Below, one piece after another: positions 52,209 through 61,166 of a DNA stretch of 63,881 bases (its first letter is position 1; the number at the start of each line of letters is the position of its first letter). The notes beneath the pieces were generated by a model. It saw only the letters and a list, made by a program, of their open reading frames with translations. It was not told where the DNA came from and did not search any database. The stretch covers positions 1-63,881 of the forward strand of contig JAFRGO010000001.1 in NCBI GenBank assembly GCA_017433765.1, in the 5' to 3' direction. The position numbers and the translations under genes were made by a program. The DNA comes from Candidatus Saccharimonadota bacterium (GTDB taxonomy: Bacteria; Patescibacteriota; Saccharimonadia; Saccharimonadales; Saccharimonadaceae).

Positions 52209-52976
52209 ATGGCAAAAACTTATATCGTGGGCAACTGGAAAATGAACTTTACCGTCGGAGAAGCTTCGCTCTATCTCCATAAGTTGCTCTCGCGTCTTCC
52301 TGCCTCCCGCTCCGTCCAGGTCATCGTCGCCCCCTCGACCGTCGCTCTCCAGCCTCTCTCCCTCCAAGTTGACCGTCGCCGCCTAAAACTCTGTGCCCAG
52401 AACATCTGTCCCTACGATTATGGTGCCTTTACCGGTGAGACCTCCGTCGCCCAGCTCCGCTCTATCGTTGATTATGTCCTCGTCGGCCATTCCGAACGTC
52501 GCCTGCTTTTCGGCGAGACCGAGAAAGACATCCGCGCTAAAGTCTCCGCCGCCCTCCGCGCCGATCTCACCCCCATCATCTGTCTCGGCGAGACCGCCCG
52601 CGAGCGTCGTGACGGTGAAACCGCTGACGTTCTCCGCGACCAACTCCTCTCCGCCCTCCGCGACGTCTCGGTCGAAGATTTACCGAAAGTCATCCTCGCC
52701 TACGAGCCAGTCTGGGCGATTTCCTCGACTAGAAACTCCCGCCTCGCCCCTCTCGACAAGGTTTCCGACGCCATCTCTCTCCTCCGTCGCACTCTGGAGA
52801 AGACTTTCGGCGCCGAGCTCGCCTCTGCTATTCCTATTCTCTACGGTGGCTCCGTCTCCCTCGCCAACGCCTCCGCCTACCTCGGGCTCGACGGCGTCAA
52901 CGGCCTGCTTATTGGGGGTGCTAGCTTGATAAATTCGGAGTTTACTGGTATAATAGACCTAGCAAAGGAACTATGA
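52209..52976 (+). CDS. tpiA: Triosephosphate isomerase
   Basis: A 255-residue TIM barrel: GNWKMNF (catalytic Lys), GHSERR (catalytic His), AYEPVWAISS (catalytic Glu and loop 6) and the phosphate-binding YGGSV. Glycolysis, together with Pgi and AckA in this window. The ATG at 52209 lies 6 bases after TATAAT; an in-frame earlier start would lie in the promoter. The next gene overlaps its stop (ATGA). Confidence 0.97.
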   Translation: MAKTYIVGNWKMNFTVGEASLYLHKLLSRLPASRSVQVIVAPSTVALQPLSLQVDRRRLKLCAQNICPYDYGAFTGETSVAQLRSIVDYVLVGHSERRLLFGETEKDIRAKVSAALRADLTPIICLGETARERRDGETADVLRDQLLSALRDVSVEDLPKVILAYEPVWAISSTRNSRLAPLDKVSDAISLLRRTLEKTFGAELASAIPILYGGSVSLANASAYLGLDGVNGLLIGGASLINSEFTGIIDLAKEL

Positions 52977-53908
52977 CCCAGACCAAACCAATCGATTTCT
53001 TCCGTCCGGACTGGACCGATTCTCCTTCCGCCCGCAGTTCCCAGGCTTCCCTCAAAAAGAAGCCTCTTTCTAGCGCTCATAATGTTGTAAAAAATACAAC
53101 ATCTTCCCCTGTTAATCCGCCGAAACCCGCCATTCTCGAGCGTAATGTCCCTCGTGGCGCCCATACCGCCGAGCTGAAGTCTCGTCGTGGCCCCGCCATC
53201 GTCACCCACTATCCACCCAAAGCCCCCATCTCCTCCCAGATTCCCCTGACTTCCCCCGCGACCACTCCTCGTCGCCCTACCTCCGTATCGAAACCCTCCG
53301 CGTCGAAATCCGCCGTCCCGAAATCCCCCACCCAGTCCTCCGTCCCCAAGCTCGCGTCCAAGCCCACTCTCCGCTCCGCGAAGGAGGCCCCTTTCGTCGC
53401 CCATCCTTCCTCCTCTCGCGTCGCCAAAACTACTCCGAAGCCTGCTGCTAGTTCTACTCCTGCGCGCACTAAATCCGCCACCAAGCCTCGCAGTCCAAAG
53501 CCCGCCTCTAGCACCCCCTTCCTCGCCTCCGTCAAAGTTGACAAGGTTCCCTTGAGTGCTGGCCCCGCCTCCTCTTCCGACTACGCCGCCGAGCTCTCGA
53601 CCGAGGCCACCATCGAACCGCCCGCCCCGAAGCTCATCAAAAAACCCGAACTCCCCAAGCTTAGAGAGCTCGCTAAAAAGTCCGAGCCGAAAAAATCCGA
53701 ATCTCGCAGACAGCCCGACTTCGCCGACCAGCTCGATAAAAAACTCTCCTCCTCCGAGGCCGACGACCCCCGCCGTTCTCGTCGCCCCGACCCCGTTCGC
53801 CCTCGGATTAAAAAACCTCGAGTTCACATTCCCGCTCCCGTCATTATCGCCGTCGCCATCTTGCTCGGCATCCTGACAGGCATAGGCGTTTTCGCCTTGA
53901 TTTCCTAG
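52973..53908 (+). CDS. Low-complexity cytoplasmic protein with C-terminal TM anchor
   Basis: A 311-residue protein: about 285 residues rich in Ser, Pro, Lys and Ala (SKPSASKSAVPKSPTQSS style), then one C-terminal TM segment (IIAVAILLGILTGIGVFALI). A tail-anchored, probably disordered protein. Its DNA carries the dyad TGTTGTAA-AAA-ATACAACA, read as NVVKNTT. Coupled to tpiA. Function unknown. Confidence 0.6.
   Translation: MTQTKPIDFFRPDWTDSPSARSSQASLKKKPLSSAHNVVKNTTSSPVNPPKPAILERNVPRGAHTAELKSRRGPAIVTHYPPKAPISSQIPLTSPATTPRRPTSVSKPSASKSAVPKSPTQSSVPKLASKPTLRSAKEAPFVAHPSSSRVAKTTPKPAASSTPARTKSATKPRSPKPASSTPFLASVKVDKVPLSAGPASSSDYAAELSTEATIEPPAPKLIKKPELPKLRELAKKSEPKKSESRRQPDFADQLDKKLSSSEADDPRRSRRPDPVRPRIKKPRVHIPAPVIIAVAILLGILTGIGVFALIS
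53083..53101. repeat. 19-base dyad inside the low-complexity gene
   Basis: TGTTGTAA-AAA-ATACAACA, one mismatch from the other copies. It encodes VVKNTT within the disordered region. Confidence 0.6.
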
Positions 53909-53925
53909 CCCGACTTTGCTATACT
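53897..53925 (+). promoter_or_regulatory. Promoter of the 27-residue ORF
   Basis: TTGATT, a 17-base spacer, TATACT. The -35 box lies in the end of the preceding gene. A leader of about 55 bases with a CGCTC/GAGCG stem follows. Confidence 0.6.
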
Positions 53926-53985
53926 AGATAAATCGCTCTCCATTTTACTAGGTCGTCCGAGCGAAAATAAGGAGCATTCTTTTCA

Positions 53986-54069
53986 ATGCGTATTCGACTC
54001 AAGCGCTCTCACACACGCAAGCAGTCCAAAATCCCTCCTGCCCCCTGGCAAGAGTTTATCGAATTCTAG
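53986..54069 (+). CDS. Small basic 27-residue peptide
   Basis: ATG 53986 to TAG 54067-54069, encoding MRIRLKRSHTRKQSK... ending APWQEFIEF. AAGGAG lies 9 bases upstream and a consensus-spaced promoter precedes, so it looks like a real small gene. The first half is strongly basic. It converges with the methyltransferase gene and overlaps its last codons. No family recognised. Confidence 0.5.
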   Translation: MRIRLKRSHTRKQSKIPPAPWQEFIEF

Positions 54070-54643
54070 TCAATATCGCCAACGTTTCTCTCTGGGAGAA
54101 CTTCCAGGCCTTATTGTCTAGTGCCAAAAATTCCTCTACCGCCTTTGCCGCCCCAGGCAACTGCGGGTTATTATAGTCATGCACGATTATTTTTCCGCCC
54201 GCGCTAACTTTTCCTGCCACTAGCCCCAGCGAAGTTTTAATCGACTGATACAAATCTCCGTCGAGAAACGCGAAACATATTTCCTTCGGCAAATCTCCCT
54301 CTGGGTCTAGTTCGCTAAACCACGCCTTCTTGATTATCGGCAGCGCCAAATTCGCTCGGAGAAACCTCTGCTTGACATACTTTTTCGTTACCTTCAATTC
54401 TCCTTCCCGGAAGTCCCTCCCCGCCTCGGAAAAGTCTTCCGCACTCTTCTCGGGCAGTCCCTCAAACGAGTCATAAATCCACAACTTTTTCTCGCTCCCC
54501 GTCTTCTTCAACCTTTCCGCGAACAACAGGGAACTATCCCCTTCATAACACCCCAGCTCCACCACATCTCCCGCCACAGCGAGACAATCCCCCAGATTTT
54601 GGAGGATTATCTCTGTCTCGCTTGTCGAAACTTGGCGTAGCAT
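54056..54643 (-). CDS. TylF/MycF-like class I SAM methyltransferase
   Basis: A 195-residue protein: DVVELGCYEGDSSL (SAM-binding motif I), YDSFEGLPE and FAFLDGDLYQSIKTSL, GGKIIVHDYNNP, matching macrocin-O-methyltransferase-type enzymes. The substrate is probably a sugar or small molecule; in a genome this small it may modify surface glycans. Directly follows ackA (1-base gap). Confidence 0.82.
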   Translation of the reverse strand: MLRQVSTSETEIILQNLGDCLAVAGDVVELGCYEGDSSLLFAERLKKTGSEKKLWIYDSFEGLPEKSAEDFSEAGRDFREGELKVTKKYVKQRFLRANLALPIIKKAWFSELDPEGDLPKEICFAFLDGDLYQSIKTSLGLVAGKVSAGGKIIVHDYNNPQLPGAAKAVEEFLALDNKAWKFSQRETLAILTRIR

Positions 54644-54644
54644 T

Positions 54645-55832
54645 TTACTTATCGAGCAGCATCGTCGCCTTGCGAATCATTTCCTCGAACTCGTCCGTCC
54701 GAATCACATAAATCGGCTTCGAGTTCTCGGTCGCAATATTCGTGTGGCGCTCGACCATCTCCCCCTTGTTCTTCGCATCATCCAGCGAGAATCCGAGATA
54801 TTCGAGCTCGTTGCAAATCAACTCTCTGTCTTCTTTCGACCTCTCACCAATCGTCGCAGTCATCACAATCGCATCGACTCCGTTCATCGCCGCCGCCATC
54901 CGCCCAATCTCGGCACGGATGCGATAGCCATACAGCTCGTGCGCAAACTTCGCCCGCTTGTCGCCCTTCTCTTCCAGCTCGATAATCTCGCGCATATCGT
55001 CCGTCTTTCCCGACACGCCCTTTAGCCCACATTCCTTGTTCAGATACTTCTCGAAATCTTCGTCGTTCATCTCCAGCTCGCGCTTAATCGCCAGCGCCGC
55101 CGCCACATCCATGCTCCCCGCTCTCGTGGACATCATCACCCCCTCGAGCGGCGTGTATCCCATCGTCGTATCATACGATTTTCCGCGGAACACCGCCGTC
55201 ACCGAGCTTCCCGACCCGATATGGCAGACAATCATTTTTTCCGGCAGGATTTTCTCGCCTTCCATATATTTCACAATCGACCCCACCGACAGCCCGTGAT
55301 AACCATATTTCTTCACATCCGTTTTGTCCGCCAACTCCGTGTCGAACGCATAATATTTCGCCACATCCGGCCGGCTATTGTGGAACGACGAGTCAGAAAT
55401 CGACAAAATTGGCGTCCCCTCAAAGATTTTCACAAAATGTTCAATCTCCCCCGCCACCACCGGCACGTGCAGAGGCGCCTTCTTCTTCGCGTCCTCGAGC
55501 TTCTTGAGATATTCTTTATCGACAATATGGTCTTCCGCAAAATACGTCCCAGGCGCCGCCACTCTCGCCAGCACCACGTCGATTTTTGTTCCCTCCGGCA
55601 GATAGCCTTCCTCGCTGAGGATTTCGTTAATATGCGACACCGTCGTCGCCAGCGTCTTGAAATCCTGTGGCAACTTTTTCTTCGTCCCGTTCGCCCGCTT
55701 CAGCGTGCAAACCACGCTCTGTTTCTCGAATTCAAAATGCAACGCACAGAGAAACTCGCTGTCGCGATACAGCGCATATTTCCTCGACGAACTTCCGGGG
55801 TTAGTAATAAGAATCAATCTGGTCTTGGTCAT
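54645..55832 (-). CDS. ackA: Acetate kinase
   Basis: A 395-residue ASKHA kinase: ITNPGSSSRKYALY, YGYHGLSVGSI, VCHIGSGSSVTAV, TPLEGVMMSTRAGSMD and the C-terminal ATP-binding text. Makes ATP from acetyl phosphate, the likely end of fermentation. Leader of about 35 bases with AAGGAAAG before the ATG; TATAAT near 55864-55869. The Asn in ITNPGSSS is the usual family residue. Confidence 0.95.
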   Translation of the reverse strand: MTKTRLILITNPGSSSRKYALYRDSEFLCALHFEFEKQSVVCTLKRANGTKKKLPQDFKTLATTVSHINEILSEEGYLPEGTKIDVVLARVAAPGTYFAEDHIVDKEYLKKLEDAKKKAPLHVPVVAGEIEHFVKIFEGTPILSISDSSFHNSRPDVAKYYAFDTELADKTDVKKYGYHGLSVGSIVKYMEGEKILPEKMIVCHIGSGSSVTAVFRGKSYDTTMGYTPLEGVMMSTRAGSMDVAAALAIKRELEMNDEDFEKYLNKECGLKGVSGKTDDMREIIELEEKGDKRAKFAHELYGYRIRAEIGRMAAAMNGVDAIVMTATIGERSKEDRELICNELEYLGFSLDDAKNKGEMVERHTNIATENSKPIYVIRTDEFEEMIRKATMLLDK

Positions 55833-55892
55833 TTTTCTTTCCTTCTACTTATTTTCTTCCCTAAATTATATAACCTTTCCCCCTCCTTTTCA

Positions 55893-56144
55893 AGCTCCGC
55901 GTTTCCACCAAAAATCGCAAGCGTCGAAGCCGGCGAAGACAGCTTTACCGCCCTCGCGTCAGTCTTTTATCTCAATGCTGCCGAAGCCACAAGCAACGGC
56001 GAGCGCCTATCCAATTGCGACGACAACGTCTATAATTGTCCCACCATCAACATGGAAAGCCTAGAAACAGGGCACTCTATCTACGAGTTCAAGTTTATTG
56101 AAGAAGATGGCGGATATAAGCTAACCGGCGTTACGAAAAAGTAA
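55893..56144 (+). pseudogene. C-terminal remnant of a surface protein
   Basis: An open frame of about 80 residues (PPKIASVEAGEDSF...IYEFKFIEEDGGYKLTGVTKK, stop at 56142) with no start codon or ribosome site, lying behind the ackA promoter. The final strand YEFKFIEEDGGYKLTGVTKK resembles the C-terminus of the surface protein at 45172 (YRFTFKKNSDGIYNFSKVEKL). It appears to be a truncated relative or silent cassette. The 130 bases up to the next gene hold nothing else I can identify. Confidence 0.6.
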
Positions 56145-56275
56145 ATAGCTCAATTCCAGAAAAGCCCCCGCAGACTATTCCTTTTATCCCATTTTTCTGT
56201 CAAAGCACGACTGTCAAAACCAAGACGGAAGAACAAACATTTTTATTTCTAACCTAAAAGAATTATAATGATGTT

Positions 56276-56617
56276 ATGCAAAACAAAAGAAAAACTGGAA
56301 TTTTTATTGCACCAGGTCGCAAACCTTGGCCCCACGAACTGCGAGTGGCAGAAATTCTTTCCCTCGCTGGTCATTATATAGAATTCCTAGAGGAAGGTAA
56401 TTTACATACGGCCGATATCAAACTAGACGGAATAGAATACGAGATAAAATCTCCAGAATCTTTCAATGCGAATACTCTTGAGCATACATTAAAAGATGCA
56501 ACTAAACAATCACCAAACCTTATCATAGATACTTTCCGCATCAAAAAAGTTAGAGATTTGAAAGTTCGAGCCTTTTTGGTTAATCAAATGCGTAAACAAA
56601 AACAGATAAAAATATAA
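56276..56617 (+). CDS. CdiA C-terminal-like PD-(D/E)XK nuclease, copy 2
   Basis: A 113-residue soluble protein: HELRVAEILSLAGHYIEFLEE, then TADIKLDGIEYEIKSP (Asp...Glu-X-Lys), then LEHTLKDATKQSPNLIID. Same order and fold pattern as the protein at 8234, though shorter and divergent. AT-rich. TATAAT ends 6 bases before the ATG (leaderless). No immunity-like protein nearby. A small RNA gene follows 60 bases after the stop, as at copy 1. Confidence 0.7.
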   Translation: MQNKRKTGIFIAPGRKPWPHELRVAEILSLAGHYIEFLEEGNLHTADIKLDGIEYEIKSPESFNANTLEHTLKDATKQSPNLIIDTFRIKKVRDLKVRAFLVNQMRKQKQIKI

Positions 56618-56644
56618 TTATGATTACAAAACACGGTCAAATCA

Positions 56645-56673
56645 TTGATATTTCTGCTCTGATTTGATATAAT
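56645..56673 (+). promoter_or_regulatory. Promoter of small RNA B
   Basis: TTGATA, a 17-base spacer, TATAAT. Expected start at about 56680, just before the conserved hairpin. Confidence 0.7.
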
Positions 56674-56679
56674 ATAAAT

Positions 56680-56730
56680 ATCGAAGTTCTTGCAGGGCGC
56701 AGTATGTGCTTAGCGCAAGAGCTTCTTTTT
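56680..56730 (+). ncRNA. Putative small RNA B, same hairpin as small RNA A
   Basis: Begins with ATCGAAGTTCTTGCA, identical to 8701-8715. The hairpin (56683-56725, 43 bases) is closed by GAAGTTCTTGC/GCAAGAGCTTC with an inner stem GGGCGC/GTGCTT and loop AGTAT, then T5. Compared with RNA A, one closing pair changes from U-G to U-A, and the inner stem differs in sequence but still pairs. That is the kind of change expected of a conserved RNA. The transcript would be about 50 bases. Confidence 0.6.
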
Positions 56731-56773
56731 GCTTTGCAGATAAATATTTTTCAATATGTTATAATATATAGAT

Positions 56774-57763
<990 letters not shown>

Positions 57764-57816
57764 TGAAAATCACAACCCTGAAACCCAGCCCCTAAAAACC
57801 CAACCCCCAGATACCC

Positions 57817-59034
57817 CTACAATAATTTCTTCATCTCCCCCTTATACGCCTCCACCCCCGGCTGGTCGAACGGATTGACCTTGCCGAGCTTCGCCGACAC
57901 CGCGCACGCCACCATAAAGAAATACATGAGAAATCCCATCGTCCTCTCGCTCATCCCCCATGGCGCCTCAATCACCACCGTCGCAATTCCGCTCTTTTTG
58001 TGCGCTCGTATCGTCGCTTCCTCCGCTATCGCGTTCAACTCCCCGAGACTCCTCCCGACCAGCTTCTCCGTCCCGACCGCCACCAGTCCCTTCGCCTCCG
58101 GCACCACCACCGACTTCTCCTCCGTTGTTGTAATTTTTACAACAGTTTCCATAATCTTCCTCGACCCCTCTTGGACGTATTGCCCCAGAGAATGCAAATC
58201 GCTCGTATAAATCACGCTCGCCGGAAACATCCCCCCGTGCCTCTTCCCCTCGCTCTCCCCAAACAGCTGCTTCCACCACTCCTGAAAATACCTCATCTCT
58301 GGCCGGAAACTCGCCAAAATCTCCACCCTCACCCCCGCCTCATACTGCGCCCTGCGGAAAAACGCATACTGCGCCACCATCGACTGCGCAAACTCCCCGT
58401 TTAGCACCTGCTTTTTTCGGCAAATCTCCCGCCCGCGGAAAAACTCCTCCACCTTCACCCCCGCCACCAGCATCGGCAGCACCCCCACCTCCGTAAATAC
58501 CGAATACCTCCCTCCGACATTCTCCGGCACGCCGAACCTCGTGTATCCGTTCGCCAGCGCCTCGTCGTGCAGCGCCCCCGCCTTCCCGTCCGTCACCGCA
58601 TATATCCGACGCTTCGCCCCCTCCACCCCATATTTTTTCACCAGTATTTCCTTGAAAACTAGAAACGCCGCCGCCGGCTCCAGCGTCGTCCCCGATTTAG
58701 AAATCACCAGCACGGAGAAATCCACCCCCTCCGGCTCCACCTTCTTGACTATCTTCTCCATCCCCCGCGCCGACAAATCATTCCCCGCGTATAGCACCTC
58801 TGTTGGGCTCTCCGGCTCTACCGCCTCAATCACCGCCCGATGCCCCAGATACGACCCCCCAATCCCAATACATACCAGATATCTCGAGCGCCTCTGTATC
58901 TCCTTCGCCGTCGCCTCCAGCCTCCGCATCTCCTCCGGCGCTATCGTCCCCGCCAGCCACCCCCCCATCTTATCCTGCGCAATCTCCGTCAGGATTTTTG
59001 TCGCCAGTCGCGCATTCACAAGATTCTTGCCCAT
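57817..59034 (-). CDS. pgi: Glucose-6-phosphate isomerase
   Basis: A 405-residue SIS-fold enzyme, short but within the range of compact bacterial PGI: CIGIGGSYLGHRAVIE, VISKSGTTLEPA, GGRYSVFTEVGVLP and a catalytic-Lys region near the C-terminus (NPFDQPGVEAYK). Glycolysis. The start MGKNLVN has TATAAT 8 bases upstream; an overlapping ATG is out of frame. The DNA for TVVKITT carries the 19-base dyad. Confidence 0.95.
   Translation of the reverse strand: MGKNLVNARLATKILTEIAQDKMGGWLAGTIAPEEMRRLEATAKEIQRRSRYLVCIGIGGSYLGHRAVIEAVEPESPTEVLYAGNDLSARGMEKIVKKVEPEGVDFSVLVISKSGTTLEPAAAFLVFKEILVKKYGVEGAKRRIYAVTDGKAGALHDEALANGYTRFGVPENVGGRYSVFTEVGVLPMLVAGVKVEEFFRGREICRKKQVLNGEFAQSMVAQYAFFRRAQYEAGVRVEILASFRPEMRYFQEWWKQLFGESEGKRHGGMFPASVIYTSDLHSLGQYVQEGSRKIMETVVKITTTEEKSVVVPEAKGLVAVGTEKLVGRSLGELNAIAEEATIRAHKKSGIATVVIEAPWGMSERTMGFLMYFFMVACAVSAKLGKVNPFDQPGVEAYKGEMKKLL
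58126..58144. repeat. 19-base dyad inside pgi
   Basis: TGTTGTAA-TTT-TTACAACA, identical in the core to the copies at 39189 and 41910. It encodes VVKITT in pgi. Confidence 0.65.
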
Positions 59035-59173
59035 ACATAACCATTATACCACACCCACTTCGCCCCGTGCTCATTCTCCCCGCTATTTCGCGCCGAACTT
59101 CCTTTTCCCAGTTGCGCCCCACCGAATCGTCCCATCTTTCTTTTCTCGCCCCTTTGTGCTAAAATAACCCTAT

Positions 59174-59260
59174 GCCCGAGTGGCGGAATTGGCAGACGCG
59201 CTAGCTTCAGGTGCTAGTGACCTCACGGTCGTGCAGGTTCAACCCCTGTCTCGGGCACCA
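59174..59260 (+). tRNA. tRNA-Leu (CAG)
   Basis: An 87-base class II tRNA: acceptor GCCCGAG/CUCGGGC, anticodon CAG at 59208-59210, long variable arm (UGACCUCACGGUCG) and encoded CCA. A TAAAAT box lies shortly upstream. A T7 run directly follows the CCA and may help terminate it. Confidence 0.94.
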
Positions 59261-59360
59261 TTTTTTTGGCTTTTTCCATTTCCATCTTGCTTTTTTCGTT
59301 CATCTGTGATATAATAATAAATGGCTCTCTGAGCCAATAGTACCTTCCAAGGAGGATATT

Positions 59361-59717
59361 ATGAAAGATTATCGCAAAACCCGCTTAGTTGACTTTCTTC
59401 TCAATTTTACCTCAGAGCCCATTTCCGTCTATGAGGAAAGCACGGGAATCATTCGGACTTATCCCCCTCTTGACGACCCCCTCCCAGAGTTCAGAGGTGA
59501 CCGATGCCTTGGCAAGATTTTCTGCTGCGTCGTCTCTGGAGATACTCTGAAGGCCGAAATCGCCCACGGTCGCCCCCTCGACGATCTCTGTCTCGTCTCC
59601 GACACCTCCCATGGTCGCGACGACAGGCTGATTTCGCATCTGATTTGGGCTGCGAACCCGAAGATTAGGCTTGTTATCTATCCGGGAGTCAACCGTACTT
59701 GTGTCCAACACGCCTAA
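59361..59717 (+). CDS. Small soluble protein, unknown
   Basis: 118 residues, no signal or TM segment, six Cys/His-rich positions scattered (DRCLGKIFCCVVSGD, ending RTCVQHA). AAGGAGG lies 6 bases before the ATG. A leader with a GGCTC/GAGCC stem follows TATAAT near 59310, and a terminator follows the gene. The single-gene unit with a strong ribosome site suggests good expression. I do not recognise the family. Confidence 0.62.
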   Translation: MKDYRKTRLVDFLLNFTSEPISVYEESTGIIRTYPPLDDPLPEFRGDRCLGKIFCCVVSGDTLKAEIAHGRPLDDLCLVSDTSHGRDDRLISHLIWAANPKIRLVIYPGVNRTCVQHA

Positions 59718-59724
59718 CTCCTCC

Positions 59725-59748
59725 CGCCCCCGCTATGGGGGCATTTTT
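59725..59748 (+). terminator. Intrinsic terminator
   Basis: GCCCCC-GCTAT-GGGGGC followed by ATTTTTC. Confidence 0.85.
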
Positions 59749-59842
59749 CTTGCCAAATCCAAAATCCAAAACCCAAAACCCGCCGACCCCCATTTCCAGG
59801 CAAAGCGCCCTCCGCCCGTAGCATTTATGCTATAATTATCCC

Positions 59843-60409
59843 ATGATTGCACACATTTCCGGCAAAATCACCGAGAAGTTCGCCTCCTCGCTCATCATCG
59901 ACGTCCATGGCGTCGGCTACGAACTGACCGTCCCCCTCCCCGACTTCGAGCTCGCCCACCTCGACGACGAGCAAAAGTTCTACACCTACCACAAGATTAC
60001 CGACTCCTCCGAAGAACTCTACGGCTTCTCCTCCCTCGCCGCCAAACGCCTCTTCGAGCTCCTCATCTCTGTCAACGGCGTCGGCCCCAAGGCCGCCATC
60101 GCCCTCCTCTCCCTCGGCTCCGCCGAGGACGTCCGCAACGCCATCGCCAACCGCGACTCCCTCTTCCTCTCCTCCGCCAAGGGCGTCGGTCGCAAGTCCG
60201 TCGAACGCATCATTCTCGAACTCTGCGACAAAGTCGGCGCCGCCTCCGCCCTCGCTCCCGCCCGCTCCGCCCTGAACGCCCACGACGAAGCTCTCGACGC
60301 CCTCATCGCCCTCGGCTTCCAACTCAAAGAAGCCACCGCCATTCTCCAAGACATCGACCCCTCTCTCCCCACCTCCGAGCGCGTCCGCCTCGCCCTGAAA
60401 TCCGCCTAA
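59843..60409 (+). CDS. ruvA: Holliday junction protein RuvA
   Basis: A 188-residue protein: the N-terminal OB domain (MIAHISGKITEKF...GVGYELTVPLP), helix-hairpin-helix motifs (ISVNGVGPKAAIALLS and AKGVGRKSVERIILEL) and domain III at the C-terminus binding RuvB. Partner of RuvB at 33.0 kb; not in the same operon. TATAAT ends 6 bases before the ATG. Confidence 0.96.
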   Translation: MIAHISGKITEKFASSLIIDVHGVGYELTVPLPDFELAHLDDEQKFYTYHKITDSSEELYGFSSLAAKRLFELLISVNGVGPKAAIALLSLGSAEDVRNAIANRDSLFLSSAKGVGRKSVERIILELCDKVGAASALAPARSALNAHDEALDALIALGFQLKEATAILQDIDPSLPTSERVRLALKSA

Positions 60410-60473
60410 TAAAACACTAGCTTATTGTGTTTTTATAATTTAAGATGTAAAATAAATAAAAAGAGGATATGCT

Positions 60474-61166
60474 ATGCCCGCCGACGAGAATTCCAGAAAA
60501 ATTTTTGACAGAGAAATAGCTCCGCTTATCGACGGAAAAACCTCAGACGAACTCATCGACGTTTTTTCGCGCACTAGCAAAGATTTTTTTGATGAACTAT
60601 TGACCAAAAACAATGTCAAAGAACGACAATTCGCCGCAATGGTTGGCTTCAAAGATGAGTTTTTTGTCCGCAGGCTAGCCGAATGCCTTATTTCCGAGAA
60701 CCACCTAGCCGATAATTTTTACTGCAAAAAAGTAACCTCGAGCAGAACCGCCGGCATCAAAGGTAGGATAACTTCCTTTATTTCTAGGAAGGAGCTCACC
60801 TTTGGTGGCGATTGCGTAATCTTCAACAAAACAACAAAAGCCCCTGTTTTGATAATCGAATGCAAAGAATACATCGACATGACGAGGCTAAAGGAGCTAA
60901 TCGGCGAGTCCCGCATTCTCAAGGCTCGAATCCGACATTCCCGCCGCGTATATCCCAATCTAAAATTCTGGGTTTTTGCCGAAGTTCTCGAATTGACCGC
61001 GGATTGGCAAGAGCTACTAGAAAAATCGAATCTAAAGTACAAGATAGACAAGATTTTTATCGCCAGGAACGGCAAACGCACGGACACCGACGCTACTCCA
61101 GACAAGACAAAGCTGCTCTATTTTAAGCAAGAACTAGAGGCCCTCATTATGCGGAGTACAAAATGA
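60474..61166 (+). CDS. Type II restriction endonuclease, PD-(D/E)XK fold
   Basis: A 230-residue protein. GGDCVIFN (Asp near 106) and VLIIECKEYIDMTRLKEL (Glu-Cys-Lys near 123-125) form the nuclease core. The N-terminal helical part (FFDELLTKNNVKERQFAAM) is probably for recognition. Overlaps the methyltransferase by ATGA, so endonuclease and methylase are translated together. AT-rich with mixed codon use, unlike neighbours: likely acquired. Recognition site unknown. Confidence 0.75.
   Translation: MPADENSRKIFDREIAPLIDGKTSDELIDVFSRTSKDFFDELLTKNNVKERQFAAMVGFKDEFFVRRLAECLISENHLADNFYCKKVTSSRTAGIKGRITSFISRKELTFGGDCVIFNKTTKAPVLIIECKEYIDMTRLKELIGESRILKARIRHSRRVYPNLKFWVFAEVLELTADWQELLEKSNLKYKIDKIFIARNGKRTDTDATPDKTKLLYFKQELEALIMRSTK

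Noticed and set aside
50451-52367. Minus-strand open frame of 638 codons across murJ
   Set aside because: It is antisense to the clearly recognisable MurJ, has Glu/Gly/Asp-biased shadow composition, no start context and no motifs. The C-ending codons of murJ leave the opposite strand free of stops.
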